Source: Nostocoides sp. HKS02 (GTDB lineage: Bacteria; Actinomycetota; Actinomycetes; Actinomycetales; Dermatophilaceae). Taken from it: a stretch of DNA of 64,000 bases. Each line of letters begins with the position of its first letter. The first letter of the stretch is position 1. The notes beneath the pieces are model-generated. The model saw nothing but the letters and a program-made list of their open reading frames with translations. It had not been told where the DNA came from and did no database searches. The translations under genes were made by a program, and so were the position numbers. Shown here piece after piece: positions 8,324 to 17,173 of this stretch. The stretch spans positions 2,480,001 to 2,544,000 of the forward strand of contig NZ_CP046121.1 of NCBI RefSeq assembly GCF_009707485.1. Direction: 5' to 3'.

Positions 8324-8947
8324 TCAGTGACGGGCCTCCGCACGATGGCGGCGCACCGCCCAGACACCTACGGCGATGAGCACGATGACGGCCACGATGA
8401 TCGCCGCCCCGCGCCCGAGCCACTTCTCCACCCGGTGATACGACTCCCCGGCAAGGTATCCCGCGGTGACTGCCGTCGCGCCCCACGCGATGCCCCCGAG
8501 GGCGTTCCACGGCAGGAACACCCGGTACTTCATGCCGGACAGCCCGGCAAGCGCCGGCATCACGGCTCGGAAGAACGCGGTCCAGCGCCCGAGGAACACC
8601 GCCGAGCCGCCACGACGCCGCAGGAAGTCCTGGGCGGAGTCGAGCTTGTCTCGGCGCTTGTCGAAGAAGTGGTGGGCCATGATCCTCGGCCCGAACAGCC
8701 GTCCGATCTCGAAGCCGACCGAGTCGCCCACGATGGCGCAGAGGATCACGATGATGAGGACCACGCTGAGGTGGGTGTGGCCCAGGCTCGCGGTGACGCC
8801 GCCGATGATGGCGAGCGTCTCACCGGGCAGGACGAAGCCCACGAACAGCGCGTCCTCGGCGAAGACGACCGCGCCCACGATCACGTAGACCAGCCACGGT
8901 GGAGCGCCGAGCACCTGGTTGACCAGGGAGTTGATCAGCCCGCCCAT
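8324..8947 (-). CDS. DedA/SNARE-associated (VTT domain) membrane protein
   Basis: The 207-residue protein has the DedA core: FVLPGETLAIIGG in the first half and FLGRWTAFFRAVMPALAGLSGM in the second, with a GDSVGFEIGRLFG segment between. The family includes phospholipid (undecaprenyl-phosphate or PE) translocases in the cytoplasmic membrane. The ATG at 8947 overlaps the end of tadA by 13 bases, so the two are translationally coupled. About five to six hydrophobic segments are visible. Confidence 0.9.
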   Translation of the reverse strand: MGGLINSLVNQVLGAPPWLVYVIVGAVVFAEDALFVGFVLPGETLAIIGGVTASLGHTHLSVVLIIVILCAIVGDSVGFEIGRLFGPRIMAHHFFDKRRDKLDSAQDFLRRRGGSAVFLGRWTAFFRAVMPALAGLSGMKYRVFLPWNALGGIAWGATAVTAGYLAGESYHRVEKWLGRGAAIIVAVIVLIAVGVWAVRRHRAEARH

Positions 8948-9450
8948 GGGCCCGCCTCTCGCGTCGTCGGAGATCTGTGTGCTGCGAAGAATTCCAGAAG
9001 CACCTGAGAGCACTCTGTCGCACGCACCCCGGCGATGACCTCGACGCGGTGCGTGGCGCGCCGATCGCGCACGATGTCCCAGACCGAACCGGTCGCGCCC
9101 AGCTTGGGATCCCAGGCGCCCAGGACCAAGCGCGAGATCCGCGACAGCATCACGGCGCCGGCACACATCGGGCACGGTTCGAGGGTGACGACCAGCGTGC
9201 AGTCCTCGAGCCGCCAGGTGCCCAGACGCCGCGCAGCGTCCCGCAGGGCGACGATCTCGGCGTGCGCCGTGGGGTCGCCGTCGACCTCGCGCAGGTTGCG
9301 CCCCGCGCCGACGACCTCACCCTCCGCCGAGACCACCACGGCGCCGACGGGGACGTCTCCGTCCCGGGCTGCCGCGGCGGCGAGATCGAGCGCCTGACCC
9401 ATCCACGCGGCATACCGCTGGTCGGCGGCGGGGCGGAGGGTGGAGGTCAC
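8935..9450 (-). CDS. tadA: tRNA-specific adenosine deaminase
   Basis: The 171-residue protein has the zinc-dependent deaminase motifs HAE (His63, Glu65) and PCxxC (Cys93, Cys96), plus the TadA-type N-terminus (ALDLAAAAARDGDVPVGAVVV). It converts A34 to inosine in tRNA-Arg(ACG); that substrate tRNA is encoded at 34.75 kb in this window. The start is GTG 9450 with no Shine-Dalgarno. A GAAACT box (minus strand, 9457-9462) sits 6 bases before it, so it is probably leaderless. It is divergent from upp with overlapping -10 boxes. Confidence 0.92.
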   Translation of the reverse strand: MTSTLRPAADQRYAAWMGQALDLAAAAARDGDVPVGAVVVSAEGEVVGAGRNLREVDGDPTAHAEIVALRDAARRLGTWRLEDCTLVVTLEPCPMCAGAVMLSRISRLVLGAWDPKLGATGSVWDIVRDRRATHRVEVIAGVRATECSQVLLEFFAAHRSPTTREAGPWAG

Positions 9451-9454
9451 GCGC

Positions 9455-9462
9455 TAAGTTTC
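9455..9462. promoter_or_regulatory. Overlapping divergent -10 boxes of upp and tadA
   Basis: TAAGTT (9455-9460, plus strand) lies 6 bases before the upp ATG. GAAACT (9462-9457, minus strand) lies 6 bases before the tadA GTG. The two boxes overlap by four base pairs within a 16-bp intergenic space, so only one polymerase can occupy the site at a time. Confidence 0.6.
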
Positions 9463-9466
9463 GCGT

Positions 9467-10105
9467 ATGCGCGTCCACGTTGCCGACCACCCCCTCATCG
9501 CCCACAAGCTGACCTACCTGCGCGACAAGCGCACGGACAGCCCGACGTTCCGGCGGCTCGCCGAGGAGCTGGTCACGCTGCTCGCGTACGAGGCGACGCG
9601 CGACGTGCGGACGGAACCGTTCGAGATCGAGACGCCGGTGGCCCGGACGACGGGCATCAAGCTGAGCACGCCCAAGCCACTGGTCGTGCCGATCCTGCGG
9701 GCGGGCCTGGGCATGCTCGAGGGCATGGTGCGCCTGCTGCCGAGCGCGGAGGTCGGCTTCCTGGGCATGCAGCGCAACGAGGAGACCCTCGAGGCGATCA
9801 CCTACGCCAACCGGCTGCCGGACGACCTCGCGGGTCGCCAGTGCTACATCGTCGACCCGATGCTCGCCACCGGCGGCACGCTGGCCATGACGATCCGCTA
9901 CCTCGCCGACCGCGGCGCCGACGACATCACCGCGGTCACCCTCCTGGCGGCCCCCGAGGGCATCGCCCACCTCGAGGAGGTCCTCGCCGACCTGGACATC
10001 CCGATCACCATCGTGACGGGGGCCATGGACGAGCGACTGAACGAGAAGGGGTACATCGTGCCCGGCCTCGGCGACGCGGGCGACCGGCTGTACGGCGTGG
10101 TCTGA
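9467..10105 (+). CDS. upp: Uracil phosphoribosyltransferase
   Basis: The 212-residue product starts [20 protein letters not shown] and contains the PRPP-binding loop ([13 protein letters not shown]) and the conserved end ([16 protein letters not shown]), matching the full length of bacterial UPRT. It makes UMP from uracil and PRPP (pyrimidine salvage, cytosolic). A -10-like TAAGTT lies 6 bases before ATG and there is no ribosome site, so the mRNA is probably leaderless. Confidence 0.96.
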   Translation: MRVHVADHPLIAHKLTYLRDKRTDSPTFRRLAEELVTLLAYEATRDVRTEPFEIETPVARTTGIKLSTPKPLVVPILRAGLGMLEGMVRLLPSAEVGFLGMQRNEETLEAITYANRLPDDLAGRQCYIVDPMLATGGTLAMTIRYLADRGADDITAVTLLAAPEGIAHLEEVLADLDIPITIVTGAMDERLNEKGYIVPGLGDAGDRLYGVV

Positions 10106-10238
10106 CCGAACCCTCGCCCCCTGAGACGGCGAGCGCGCGCCCGGCGCGCCTGGACCGGTTCGGTGTTCGCATCCGCCACGATGGACGCTGAGGCATGTCT
10201 GTCCGACGCGCCCACCGACGACCGATCAAGGAGATGAG

Positions 10239-10406
10239 ATGCAGCGCGTGAAGAAGATCCTGCTGTGGCTCCTCGTCGCGTTCGCCGCCTACGCGATCTT
10301 CACCTCGCCCCACCAGGCTGCCGACATCGTCAAGACGTCCGGCACGATCCTGGCCGACGGCGCCAAGAACATCGGCAGCTTCTTCGACGCTCTCCTCAAG
10401 CGGTAG
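10239..10406 (+). CDS. Conserved 55-residue membrane protein
   Basis: A short frame starts at ATG 10239, 5 bases after AAGGAG, and encodes MQRVKKILLWLLVAFAAYAI... with one N-terminal hydrophobic helix. A polar amphipathic tail follows (SPHQAADIVKTSG, NIGSFFDALLKR). Small proteins of this layout occur next to the PH-domain gene in related actinobacteria as far as I recall. Function unknown. The downstream PH-domain gene begins 16 bases after its stop, so they are probably cotranscribed. Confidence 0.75.
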   Translation: MQRVKKILLWLLVAFAAYAIFTSPHQAADIVKTSGTILADGAKNIGSFFDALLKR

Positions 10407-10422
10407 CGGGGCACGACGCGCC

Positions 10423-11139
10423 ATGGCAGCGCGAGCGCGACGGCACGAGGAGCTCGACCGCTACCTGCTCGACGGCGAACGGCTCGTGACGGCTGTCCAC
10501 CAGCACTGGGGCAAGGTCGCCGAGCCGGTCGCGACAGCCGTGGCCGGCGCCGTCGTGGCCCTGTGGGTCGACGCGACCGTGACCCACCCCTTGGCCATCG
10601 TGAGCACCGCGGCGTGGTGGGTGTGGTTCGCCCTGCTCGCCCGGATGCTCTACAAGCTGGCCGAGTGGCGCCACGACTGGTTCGTCGCCACCGACAAGCG
10701 GCTCCTGCTGTTCTACGGCTTCATCACCCGCCGGGTGTCGATGATGCCGCTGAGCAAGGTGACGGACATGTCCTACGAGCGTTCCGTGCCGGGGCGGCTG
10801 CTCGGCTACGGCCGGTTCGTCATGGAGTCTGCCGGTCAGGACCAGGCCCTGCACAAGGTCAACTGGGTGCCGCAGCCCGACCACCACTACCGCGCCATCT
10901 GCGCCGAGATCTTCGGCGTCCCCGACCGCTCCAACCACGACGTCGACGACGAGCTGTGGCGCGACGGCCTGCCGCGGCTGCCGCCCCTTCCCGACCCGTA
11001 TGCCGGGTGGGACGACCCGCGCCACCAAGGCACCGGCTCGCCGTCGCTCTACCGCAGCCCCGACCTGCAGGCGCGTGACCGCAGCGCGGACACCGGCCCC
11101 ATACCCGTGCGACGACGACGCGACCGGAGCGACGACTAG
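10423..11139 (+). CDS. Bacterial PH-domain membrane protein
   Basis: 238 residues. A pair of hydrophobic helices (VATAVAGAVVALWV, IVSTAAWWVWFALLARML) is followed by the bacterial PH-like (bPH2, YdbS-type) segment WFVATDKRLLLFYGFITRRVSMMPLSKVTDM and then a charged, disordered C-terminus. Such proteins sit in the cytoplasmic membrane with the PH fold inside; the ligand is unknown. ATG at 10423. Confidence 0.82.
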   Translation: MAARARRHEELDRYLLDGERLVTAVHQHWGKVAEPVATAVAGAVVALWVDATVTHPLAIVSTAAWWVWFALLARMLYKLAEWRHDWFVATDKRLLLFYGFITRRVSMMPLSKVTDMSYERSVPGRLLGYGRFVMESAGQDQALHKVNWVPQPDHHYRAICAEIFGVPDRSNHDVDDELWRDGLPRLPPLPDPYAGWDDPRHQGTGSPSLYRSPDLQARDRSADTGPIPVRRRRDRSDD

Positions 11140-11205
11140 ACCGTCACGGTCTACCGGCTGACGCGTCTCCTCATCGAGACTCGACGCTGGAGGCCGCGTG
11201 AGCGA

Positions 11206-11898
11206 ATGGTTCACCTCGTGATCGCGATCCTCACAGCGTTTGCTTCCGGGTTTCTCGTCATCGCTTCTCCGTGCACCTTGCCCATACGTCCCGGGATCTT
11301 GACCACGCTGGGCATCCGACAAGAGCAGGGCCGACGAACGACGACCGCGAGGGCCGGTGCCCTGATGCTGTTCGTGCTGGGTGTGGCCGGAGGTCTCGCT
11401 GGGGCAACCGGCGTCAGCGCATGGGCGGCGCGAGGGCTCCCCATAGCGCAGCCGCCGTGGTCCTTGCTGCCTGCGGGTCTGTTGCTGTTCGCGGGATTGT
11501 TCACCCTGGAGCTGCTACCGACGACGCTCGGCGCGCTCGGCACCCGTCCCGCCCGGTTCGGTCGAGGGGCGCCCGGACTGACAGGCCTGGCCCTGGGCGT
11601 CGGGTGGACACCCTGCAACACCCCCTCGATGGCTCTGGGCCTGATGGCCGCGTCGCATGGCGGGTCATGGGGCTTCGCCCTGGCGCTCATCGGGGCGTAC
11701 GTCGCGGGTGTCGTTGTTCCGGTGGCCGGCACGCTGGTCGGCGTGACCAGGATCAGTGGGTTGCGACAGTGGCTGCAGCGCGCGGGGCGCGGACTTCAGG
11801 TGGCGTCTGGCCTGAGTCTGGTTGTCCTGGCAGCTCTGGTCGGAACGGGAACGTGGCAGTCCGTCGTCACTGGCCTCCTCGTGCGCGCGGCAGGCTGA
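11206..11898 (+). CDS. CcdA/DsbD-like transmembrane thiol transporter
   Basis: The 230-residue protein has about six helices and the two redox cysteines of the CcdA/DsbD beta family in their typical Pro-rich settings: SPCTLP (Cys23) and GWTPCNTP (Cys137). It would move reducing equivalents across the membrane for cytochrome c maturation or extracytoplasmic thiol repair. No thioredoxin-like partner is adjacent. A GGAGG at 11190-11194 is too far from ATG 11206 and fits better a GTG at 11198 that opens a 7-codon frame overlapping a second in-frame GTG (11218) of this gene. Confidence 0.82.
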   Translation: MVHLVIAILTAFASGFLVIASPCTLPIRPGILTTLGIRQEQGRRTTTARAGALMLFVLGVAGGLAGATGVSAWAARGLPIAQPPWSLLPAGLLLFAGLFTLELLPTTLGALGTRPARFGRGAPGLTGLALGVGWTPCNTPSMALGLMAASHGGSWGFALALIGAYVAGVVVPVAGTLVGVTRISGLRQWLQRAGRGLQVASGLSLVVLAALVGTGTWQSVVTGLLVRAAG

Positions 11899-11948
11899 TG
11901 CACAGGCGCCCGGACGTCGACAGGACTGAGACGACGACAACGGCTAGC

Positions 11949-11968
11949 GTGGCCCGGATCCGGGCCAC
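11949..11968. promoter_or_regulatory. 20-bp perfect palindrome before the APC permease
   Basis: GTGGCCCGGATCCGGGCCAC is its own reverse complement. It starts at the last bases of a possible -10 box TAGCGT (11945-11950) and ends 36 bases before the permease ATG. It could be an operator or a 5'-end hairpin in the mRNA. Confidence 0.45.
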
Positions 11969-12004
11969 TGACGGGGTGGCCCCGAGGAGCGGGAGGGCGA
12001 CGCC

Positions 12005-13513
12005 ATGTCCGTGATGCGGACCAAGTCGATCGAGCAGTCGATCAAGGAGACCGACGACCCCGACTACGCGCTCAAGAAGAGCCTGAGCTGGTTGGACCTG
12101 ACCGTCTTCGGCATCGGCGTCATCATCGGGGCTGGCATCTTCACGTTCACCGGCAAGGCCGCGCAGGCCTATGGTGGGCCCGCGATCGTGATCTCGTTCG
12201 TCATCGCCGCGGTGGTCTGCGCCCTGGCTGCCCTCTGCTACGCGGAGTTCGCCTCCACTGTCCCCGTCTCGGGCTCGGCATACACCTTCTCGTACGCCTC
12301 CCTCGGTGAGCTGGTCGCCTGGATCATCGGCTGGGACCTGCTCCTCGAGCTCGCCCTCGGAGCCGGCGTGGTCTCGCAGGGCTGGTCGCACTACGCCAAC
12401 CTGCTCCTGAACACCATGGGCATCACGCTCCCCGACGTGCTCGCCCCCCAGTCCAAGACCAACCCGGGCGGCCAGTTCAACCTCCTGGCGTTCCTGCTCA
12501 TCGCGGTCCTCACCGCGCTGGTGGCGTGGGGCATCAAGGAGTCGATGCGGGTCAACCTCGTCCTGGTCGGCATCAAGCTGTTCATCGTGCTCTTCGTGAT
12601 CGTGGCGGGCCTCGCCTACGTGAAGACGGCCAACTACCACCCCTTCATCCCCCCGGCCAAGCCCGGCGCACCGGGCCAGGGCATCACCCAACCCCTGATC
12701 CAGGCCATGCTCGGCTTCACGCCCACGACCTATGGCCTCGGCGGCATCTTCGCCGGCGCCTCGATCGTGTTCTTCGCGTACATCGGGTTCGACGTGGTCG
12801 CCACCACGGCCGAGGAGGCCAAGAACCCGCAACGCGACCTGCCGATCGGCATCCTCGCCTCGCTGGTGATCTGCACGATCCTCTACGTCGCCGTGGCATT
12901 CGTCATCACGGGCATGGTCAAGTACAACAAGATCGACCCCGACGCAGCCTTGGCGACCGCATTCAAGGACGTCGGAAAGAGCGGCTTCGCCACGATCGTC
13001 TCCTGCGGCGCGGTGGCTGGTCTGACGACGGTCGTCATGACCCTGATCATCGGCGCCACCAGGGTGCTCTTCGCCATGTGCCGCGACTGGCTCCTGCCAA
13101 GAGGCCTGGGCCGGACCAACCCCAAGACCGGCACGCCCGTGCGCATCACGATCTTCGTCGGCTTGGCGGTCGCCTTCATCGGCGCCTACGTGGGCAACCA
13201 CATCGACCTCGAGGAGATGGTCAACATCGGCACCCTCGCGGCCTTCACCCTCGTCTCGATCGCCGTGCCGATCCTGCGCCACAAGCGCCCTGACCTGCCG
13301 CGGGCCTTCCGGGTGCCGTGGTCGCCCGTCCTGCCGACGCTGGCCGCCCTCGCCTCGCTCTACCTCATGCTCAACCTGTCGATCGAGACCTGGATCCGGT
13401 TCCTCGTCTGGATGGCCCTGGGCTTCGTCGTCTACTTCTCCTACGGCTACCGCAAGAGCCGGCTCGCCCGTCGCGCCGAGGAGGAGCGGGTCCCGAGCCT
13501 GACGAGGACCTGA
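12005..13513 (+). CDS. APC-family amino acid permease (cationic amino acid transporter group)
   Basis: The 502-residue product has about 12-14 helices and the APC signature FGIGVIIGAGIFTFTGKAA in helix 1. The N-terminal tail (DPDYALKKSLSWLDLTVFG) is that of the CAT/YfnA-like group. It is an inner-membrane amino acid importer; specificity cannot be read. ATG 12005 is preceded by GGGAGGGCG. A VOC-like remnant starts 3 bases after its stop. Confidence 0.9.
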   Translation: MSVMRTKSIEQSIKETDDPDYALKKSLSWLDLTVFGIGVIIGAGIFTFTGKAAQAYGGPAIVISFVIAAVVCALAALCYAEFASTVPVSGSAYTFSYASLGELVAWIIGWDLLLELALGAGVVSQGWSHYANLLLNTMGITLPDVLAPQSKTNPGGQFNLLAFLLIAVLTALVAWGIKESMRVNLVLVGIKLFIVLFVIVAGLAYVKTANYHPFIPPAKPGAPGQGITQPLIQAMLGFTPTTYGLGGIFAGASIVFFAYIGFDVVATTAEEAKNPQRDLPIGILASLVICTILYVAVAFVITGMVKYNKIDPDAALATAFKDVGKSGFATIVSCGAVAGLTTVVMTLIIGATRVLFAMCRDWLLPRGLGRTNPKTGTPVRITIFVGLAVAFIGAYVGNHIDLEEMVNIGTLAAFTLVSIAVPILRHKRPDLPRAFRVPWSPVLPTLAALASLYLMLNLSIETWIRFLVWMALGFVVYFSYGYRKSRLARRAEEERVPSLTRT

Positions 13514-13516
13514 GCC

Positions 13517-13807
13517 ATGCGGCTGTCCGTGGTGCTCGACTGCCTCGACCCTGCGGGTCTGGTCGACTTCTGGCGGGCAGCTCTGGGGTACGACCACGTC
13601 GGGTCGGCGCCGGGCTTCGAGGTGCTCCGGCCAAGCGCGGGCGAACCGCCGGGCCCGGTGTACATCCTGCAAGCGGTGGGTGAGGAACGCCTGGCCAAGA
13701 ACCGGATGCACGTCGACATCCACCCGCCGCTCGACCTCGGCGTCCCCGACCCGGGCCACCCGCCGCCTGACGCGCGGGCGCCCGACGGGGCGACTACAGG
13801 GCCTTGA
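13517..13807 (+). CDS. Truncated glyoxalase/VOC-like protein
   Basis: A 96-residue frame matches the first half of actinobacterial VOC (glyoxalase-like) proteins: [20 protein letters not shown], then GYILQ-type strand [12 protein letters not shown] and [10 protein letters not shown]. It then ends in a Pro-rich tail and runs 14 bases into the 3' end of pntB on the other strand. The second beta-alpha-beta unit and its metal ligand are missing. It is probably a 3'-deleted remnant that may still be cotranslated with the permease. Confidence 0.55.
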   Translation: MRLSVVLDCLDPAGLVDFWRAALGYDHVGSAPGFEVLRPSAGEPPGPVYILQAVGEERLAKNRMHVDIHPPLDLGVPDPGHPPPDARAPDGATTGP

Positions 13808-15194
13808 TGATGTCCTCGACGCGCTCCTTGGCGTCGCCGAAGAGCATCTGGCTGTTCTCCTTGTAGAACAACGGGTTCTGCACCCCGGCATAACCGGTGG
13901 CCATCGACCGCTTGAAGACCACCACGTTGCGGGCCTTCCAGACCTCGAGCACCGGCATACCGGCGATCGGCGAGCCGGGCTCGTCGGTCGCGGAAGGGTT
14001 CACCGTGTCGTTGGCTCCGATGACCAGGACCACGTCGGTGTCAGGGAAGTCCTCATTGATCTCGTCCATCTCCAGGACGATGTCGTACGGCACCTTGGCC
14101 TCGGCCAGCAGGACGTTCATGTGGCCTGGCAGCCGGCCCGCGACGGGGTGGATGCCGAACCGGACGTTGACGCCCTTCTTGCGCAGCTGCGAGGTGAGCT
14201 CCGCGACCGGGTACTGCGCCTGCGCGACCGCCATGCCGTAGCCCGGCGTGATGACAACCGACGAGGCGTCCTTGAGCAGCTCGGCGACATCGGCGGCGAT
14301 GGTCTCGCGGTGCTCGCCGTAGTCCTTGTCCGCCCCGACCGAGACCTCCTGGCCGAAGCCGCCGGCAATGACCGACACGAACGAGCGGTTCATGGCCTGG
14401 CACATGATGTACGAGAGGATCGCACCCGAGGAGCCGACCAGGGCGCCGGTCACGATGAGCAGGTCGTTGCCGAGCATGAAGCCGGCCGCGGCCGCCGCCC
14501 ACCCCGAGTAGCTGTTGAGCATCGACACGACCACGGGCATGTCGCCGCCCCCGATCGAGGCGACGAGGTGCCAGCCGAACGCCAACGCGATCACGGTCAT
14601 CAGCGCCAGCGGCACCATCGAGTGCGACGTCACGAACCACACCAGCAGGACCGCCGAGACGACGAGGGCGGCGAGGTTGAGCCAGTGCCGCGCCGGCAGC
14701 ATGAGGGGCGAGGACTTGATGCGTGCGCTCAGCTTGAGGAACGCCACGATCGACCCGGTGAACGTCACCGCACCGATGAAGACCCCGAGGAACACCTCGA
14801 CGCTGTGGATGTTGCCGACCGCGTCACCACCGTTGGGTGACTCCAGGTAGGAGCTGTAGCCGACGAGCACCGCCGCCAGCCCGACAAAGCTGTGCAGCAT
14901 CGCCACCAGCTCGGGCATCTGGGTCATCTCGACGACCCGCGCGCGCCACAGCCCGATGGACGCGCCGATCGCCATGGCCACCGCAATGAGCACGAGCGTG
15001 AGCAGACCGTTCGAGGCCTGCGAGACCGACAGCCACACCGTCGCGACCAGGGCGAGCCCCATGCCCGTGACGCCGAAGGCGTTGCCCTCCTTGGCTGTCT
15101 CGTGCTTCGAGAGACCAGCGAGGGAGAGGACGAAGAGCACCGCTGCGACGATGTATGCCGCCTGCACCAGGTTGGCGGTGACGTTGCCACTCAT
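13794..15194 (-). CDS. pntB: NAD(P) transhydrogenase beta subunit
   Basis: 466 residues: about nine membrane helices (domain II) followed by the NADP(H)-binding domain III with [39 protein letters not shown] and the end [14 protein letters not shown]. With PntA it couples hydride transfer from NADH to NADP+ to proton entry across the membrane. It starts 6 bases after the 3' part of pntA and is in the same operon. Full length for the family. Confidence 0.96.
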   Translation of the reverse strand: MSGNVTANLVQAAYIVAAVLFVLSLAGLSKHETAKEGNAFGVTGMGLALVATVWLSVSQASNGLLTLVLIAVAMAIGASIGLWRARVVEMTQMPELVAMLHSFVGLAAVLVGYSSYLESPNGGDAVGNIHSVEVFLGVFIGAVTFTGSIVAFLKLSARIKSSPLMLPARHWLNLAALVVSAVLLVWFVTSHSMVPLALMTVIALAFGWHLVASIGGGDMPVVVSMLNSYSGWAAAAAGFMLGNDLLIVTGALVGSSGAILSYIMCQAMNRSFVSVIAGGFGQEVSVGADKDYGEHRETIAADVAELLKDASSVVITPGYGMAVAQAQYPVAELTSQLRKKGVNVRFGIHPVAGRLPGHMNVLLAEAKVPYDIVLEMDEINEDFPDTDVVLVIGANDTVNPSATDEPGSPIAGMPVLEVWKARNVVVFKRSMATGYAGVQNPLFYKENSQMLFGDAKERVEDIIKAL

Positions 15195-15200
15195 ACGGGT

Positions 15201-15608
15201 TCAGTCCTTCCGGAACATCTGGAGCATGCGACCGGTCACGGCGAACCCTCCGAAGATGTTGATCGAGGCGACCGCGGTCGCGATGAACGCGATCGTCTGG
15301 ATCACCGGGTCGCTACTGCCGAGCTGGAGCACACCGCCGACGAGGATGATGCCGCTGATCGCGTTGGTCTCGGACATCAGCGGGGTGTGCAAGGCGTGGG
15401 CGACGTTCGAGATGACGTAGAACCCGACGATCACGGCGAGCGCGAACACGGTGAAGTGGCCGAGGAAGGCCGACGGCGAGAACGCCGCCACCAGGGCGAA
15501 CACCGCAGCCGCCACGAGCATCCCGGCGTACTTGCGCCGGGGGTCCTTCGGGGCACGCGGCTGCTTCGGGGCCGGCGGGGGCGCCGTGGCCACCGGGGCT
15601 GCGCTCAC
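15201..15608 (-). CDS. pntA: NAD(P) transhydrogenase alpha subunit, membrane part (3' part of frameshifted pntA)
   Basis: This frame carries the PntA C-terminal membrane domain ([20 protein letters not shown] ... [19 protein letters not shown] ... [13 protein letters not shown]), 135 residues if a GTG at 15608 is used. The same frame continues upstream as [15 protein letters not shown], the usual linker between PntA domain I and the membrane part. So it is probably not a separate gene but the 3' half of a pntA interrupted by one extra base at 15632-15635. A genuinely split PntAb subunit is the alternative. Confidence 0.8.
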   Translation of the reverse strand: MSAAPVATAPPPAPKQPRAPKDPRRKYAGMLVAAAVFALVAAFSPSAFLGHFTVFALAVIVGFYVISNVAHALHTPLMSETNAISGIILVGGVLQLGSSDPVIQTIAFIATAVASINIFGGFAVTGRMLQMFRKD

Positions 15609-16731
15609 CTGGACCGGCGGCGGCGGCCACAGGGGACTCTCCGCCGCGGCATACCGTCATGCCGCGCTGGACCACGTCCTCGAGGTCGAGCACCAGCTGA
15701 CCGTCCTTGGCCGGCGTCAGCAGCTTGAGCAGGTTGACCAGGTTGGTGCCGAAGAGCTGGCTCGCTTGCGTCGGCAGACGCCCGGGGAGGTCGGTGTAGC
15801 CGATCAGCCGAACCCCGTTGGCGGTCGTGACCAGCTGGTCGGCGACGGTGCCGGCGACGTTGCCGCCGTTGGACGCCGCCATGTCGACGACGACCGAACC
15901 GGGCTTCATCGAGGCGACCATCTCCTCGGTGAGCAGCCGGGGAGCTGGCCTGCCGGGGATCAGCGCGGTGGTGATGACGATGTCGACGTCCTTGGCCTGC
16001 TCGGCGTAGAGCTCGGCGGCCTTGCGGTTGAAGTCCTCGCCCATCTCCTTGGCGTAGCCCGTGGCGGAAGGGCCCTCGTCCTCGACCTCGATGCGCAGGA
16101 ACTCGGCGCCCATCGACTCGACCTGCTCGCCCACCTCGGCGCGCGCGTCGAACGCCCGCACGATGGCTCCCAGGCTGCTCGCGGTGCCGATCGCGGCCAG
16201 GCCCGCGACGCCGGCGCCGACGACGAGGACCTTGGCCGGCGGCACCTTGCCAGCCGCGGTGACCTGCCCGGTGAACAGCGACCCGAACTCGTGGGCGGCC
16301 TCGATCACGGCACGGTAGCCACCGATGTTGGCCATCGAGGACAGCACGTCGAGGGACTGGGCCCGGGAGATGCGCGGCACGGCGTCCATCGCGAGCGCGG
16401 TGACGCCGGCCGCGGTGAGTTGCTCGACGAGCTCGGGGCTCAGAGCCGGGGAGAGGAGCGAGGCGAGCACGGCGTCGGGCTTGAGCAACCCGATCTCGTC
16501 CTGTGTGGGAGCGTTGATCTTGAGGACGATGTCGCTGCCCCAGACCTCGAGGCGGTCGACGAGCGACGCCCCCGCCGCGGCATACATCTCGTCGGAGAAG
16601 GACGCGCGTGCACCGGCCCCGCGCTCGATGACGACCTCGTAACCGAGGCCGACGAGCTGACCCACCGTCTTGGGGGTCGCCGCGACCCGGGTCTCGCCCG
16701 GTCGTGACTCCTGTGGCACACCGATCCGCAC
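15313..16731 (-). CDS. pntA: NAD(P) transhydrogenase alpha subunit, NAD-binding part (5' part of frameshifted pntA)
   Basis: From ATG 16731 the frame encodes PntA domain [21 protein letters not shown], the NAD-binding loop [17 protein letters not shown] and the RQD-like region. It then reaches [11 protein letters not shown] at about residue 364. There homology stops and about 108 unrelated residues follow, which are the membrane domain read out of phase. Removing one C from the CCCC run on the coding strand (15632-15635) gives [18 protein letters not shown] and joins both parts in frame to a normal single-chain PntA of about 510 residues. Confidence 0.85.
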   Translation of the reverse strand: MRIGVPQESRPGETRVAATPKTVGQLVGLGYEVVIERGAGARASFSDEMYAAAGASLVDRLEVWGSDIVLKINAPTQDEIGLLKPDAVLASLLSPALSPELVEQLTAAGVTALAMDAVPRISRAQSLDVLSSMANIGGYRAVIEAAHEFGSLFTGQVTAAGKVPPAKVLVVGAGVAGLAAIGTASSLGAIVRAFDARAEVGEQVESMGAEFLRIEVEDEGPSATGYAKEMGEDFNRKAAELYAEQAKDVDIVITTALIPGRPAPRLLTEEMVASMKPGSVVVDMAASNGGNVAGTVADQLVTTANGVRLIGYTDLPGRLPTQASQLFGTNLVNLLKLLTPAKDGQLVLDLEDVVQRGMTVCRGGESPVAAAAGPGERSPGGHGAPAGPEAAACPEGPPAQVRRDARGGCGVRPGGGVLAVGLPRPLHRVRARRDRRVLRHLERRPRLAHPADVRDQRDQRHHPRRRCAPARQ

Positions 16732-16815
16732 TGCAGCACTCCCATGGTGGAAGGTCGAGGGACGGACGCCAACCTAGGGGCAAATCACCCCTCCTGGCAC
16801 CCACCTGTGACGACA

Positions 16816-16854
16816 GTCGCGCCCGCCGTCCAGAAGGTGGACGACGGGCGCGAC
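16816..16854 (-). terminator. Hairpin after the 58-residue gene
   Basis: 16-bp arms (16816-16831 and 16839-16854, one mismatch, 7-base loop) lie downstream of the minus-strand gene ending at 16880. Confidence 0.75.
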
Positions 16855-16879
16855 AGCAAGTCCCGCTGGGCGGGTCAGC

Positions 16880-17056
16880 TCAGACGAGGCCGATCACGAT
16901 CAGCGTCATGAGGGCGATCAACGTGATGGCGCCGAGGAACAGGCCGCCGCCGATGTCGGACTGGGTCTCGGCGTACGGGCGGTCCTGGTGCAGGTAGTCG
17001 TGGGGGTAGTGCGGGGCGCGGTGCGCGCCGTGGGTGCGAGTCAGGTTGGTGGTCAT
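16880..17056 (-). CDS. 58-residue protein with C-terminal transmembrane helix
   Basis: MTTNLTRTHGAHRAPHYPHD... a His/Tyr/Pro-rich soluble N-terminus is followed by a single helix (GGGLFLGAITLIALMTLIVIG). ATG 17056 has a good Shine-Dalgarno (AAAGGAGG). It is flanked by its own terminator and by a 20-bp palindrome in its promoter, so it is an independently regulated small tail-anchored protein. I do not recognise a family. Confidence 0.7.
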   Translation of the reverse strand: MTTNLTRTHGAHRAPHYPHDYLHQDRPYAETQSDIGGGLFLGAITLIALMTLIVIGLV

Positions 17057-17080
17057 GGTGCCTCGCCTCCTTTCGGTTAC

Positions 17081-17100
17081 GATACGAACCGTAGCGTATC
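17081..17100. promoter_or_regulatory. TetR-type palindrome GATACG-N8-CGTATC
   Basis: The inverted repeat lies 24 bases upstream of the start of the 58-residue gene, in its promoter region. Size and ATACG half-sites resemble TetR-family operators. No regulator gene is adjacent. Confidence 0.5.
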
Positions 17101-17173
17101 TATCGCGCACCGTTCAAGCCGAGGCCGTGTGGTATGCACCACGCCCACCTCCGTACCGAGCCCCCGAAGGAGC

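Noticed and set aside
11867..13891. 674-codon minus-strand frame over the APC permease
   Set aside because: Glu/Asp/Arg/His-rich antisense shadow of a 12-helix permease.
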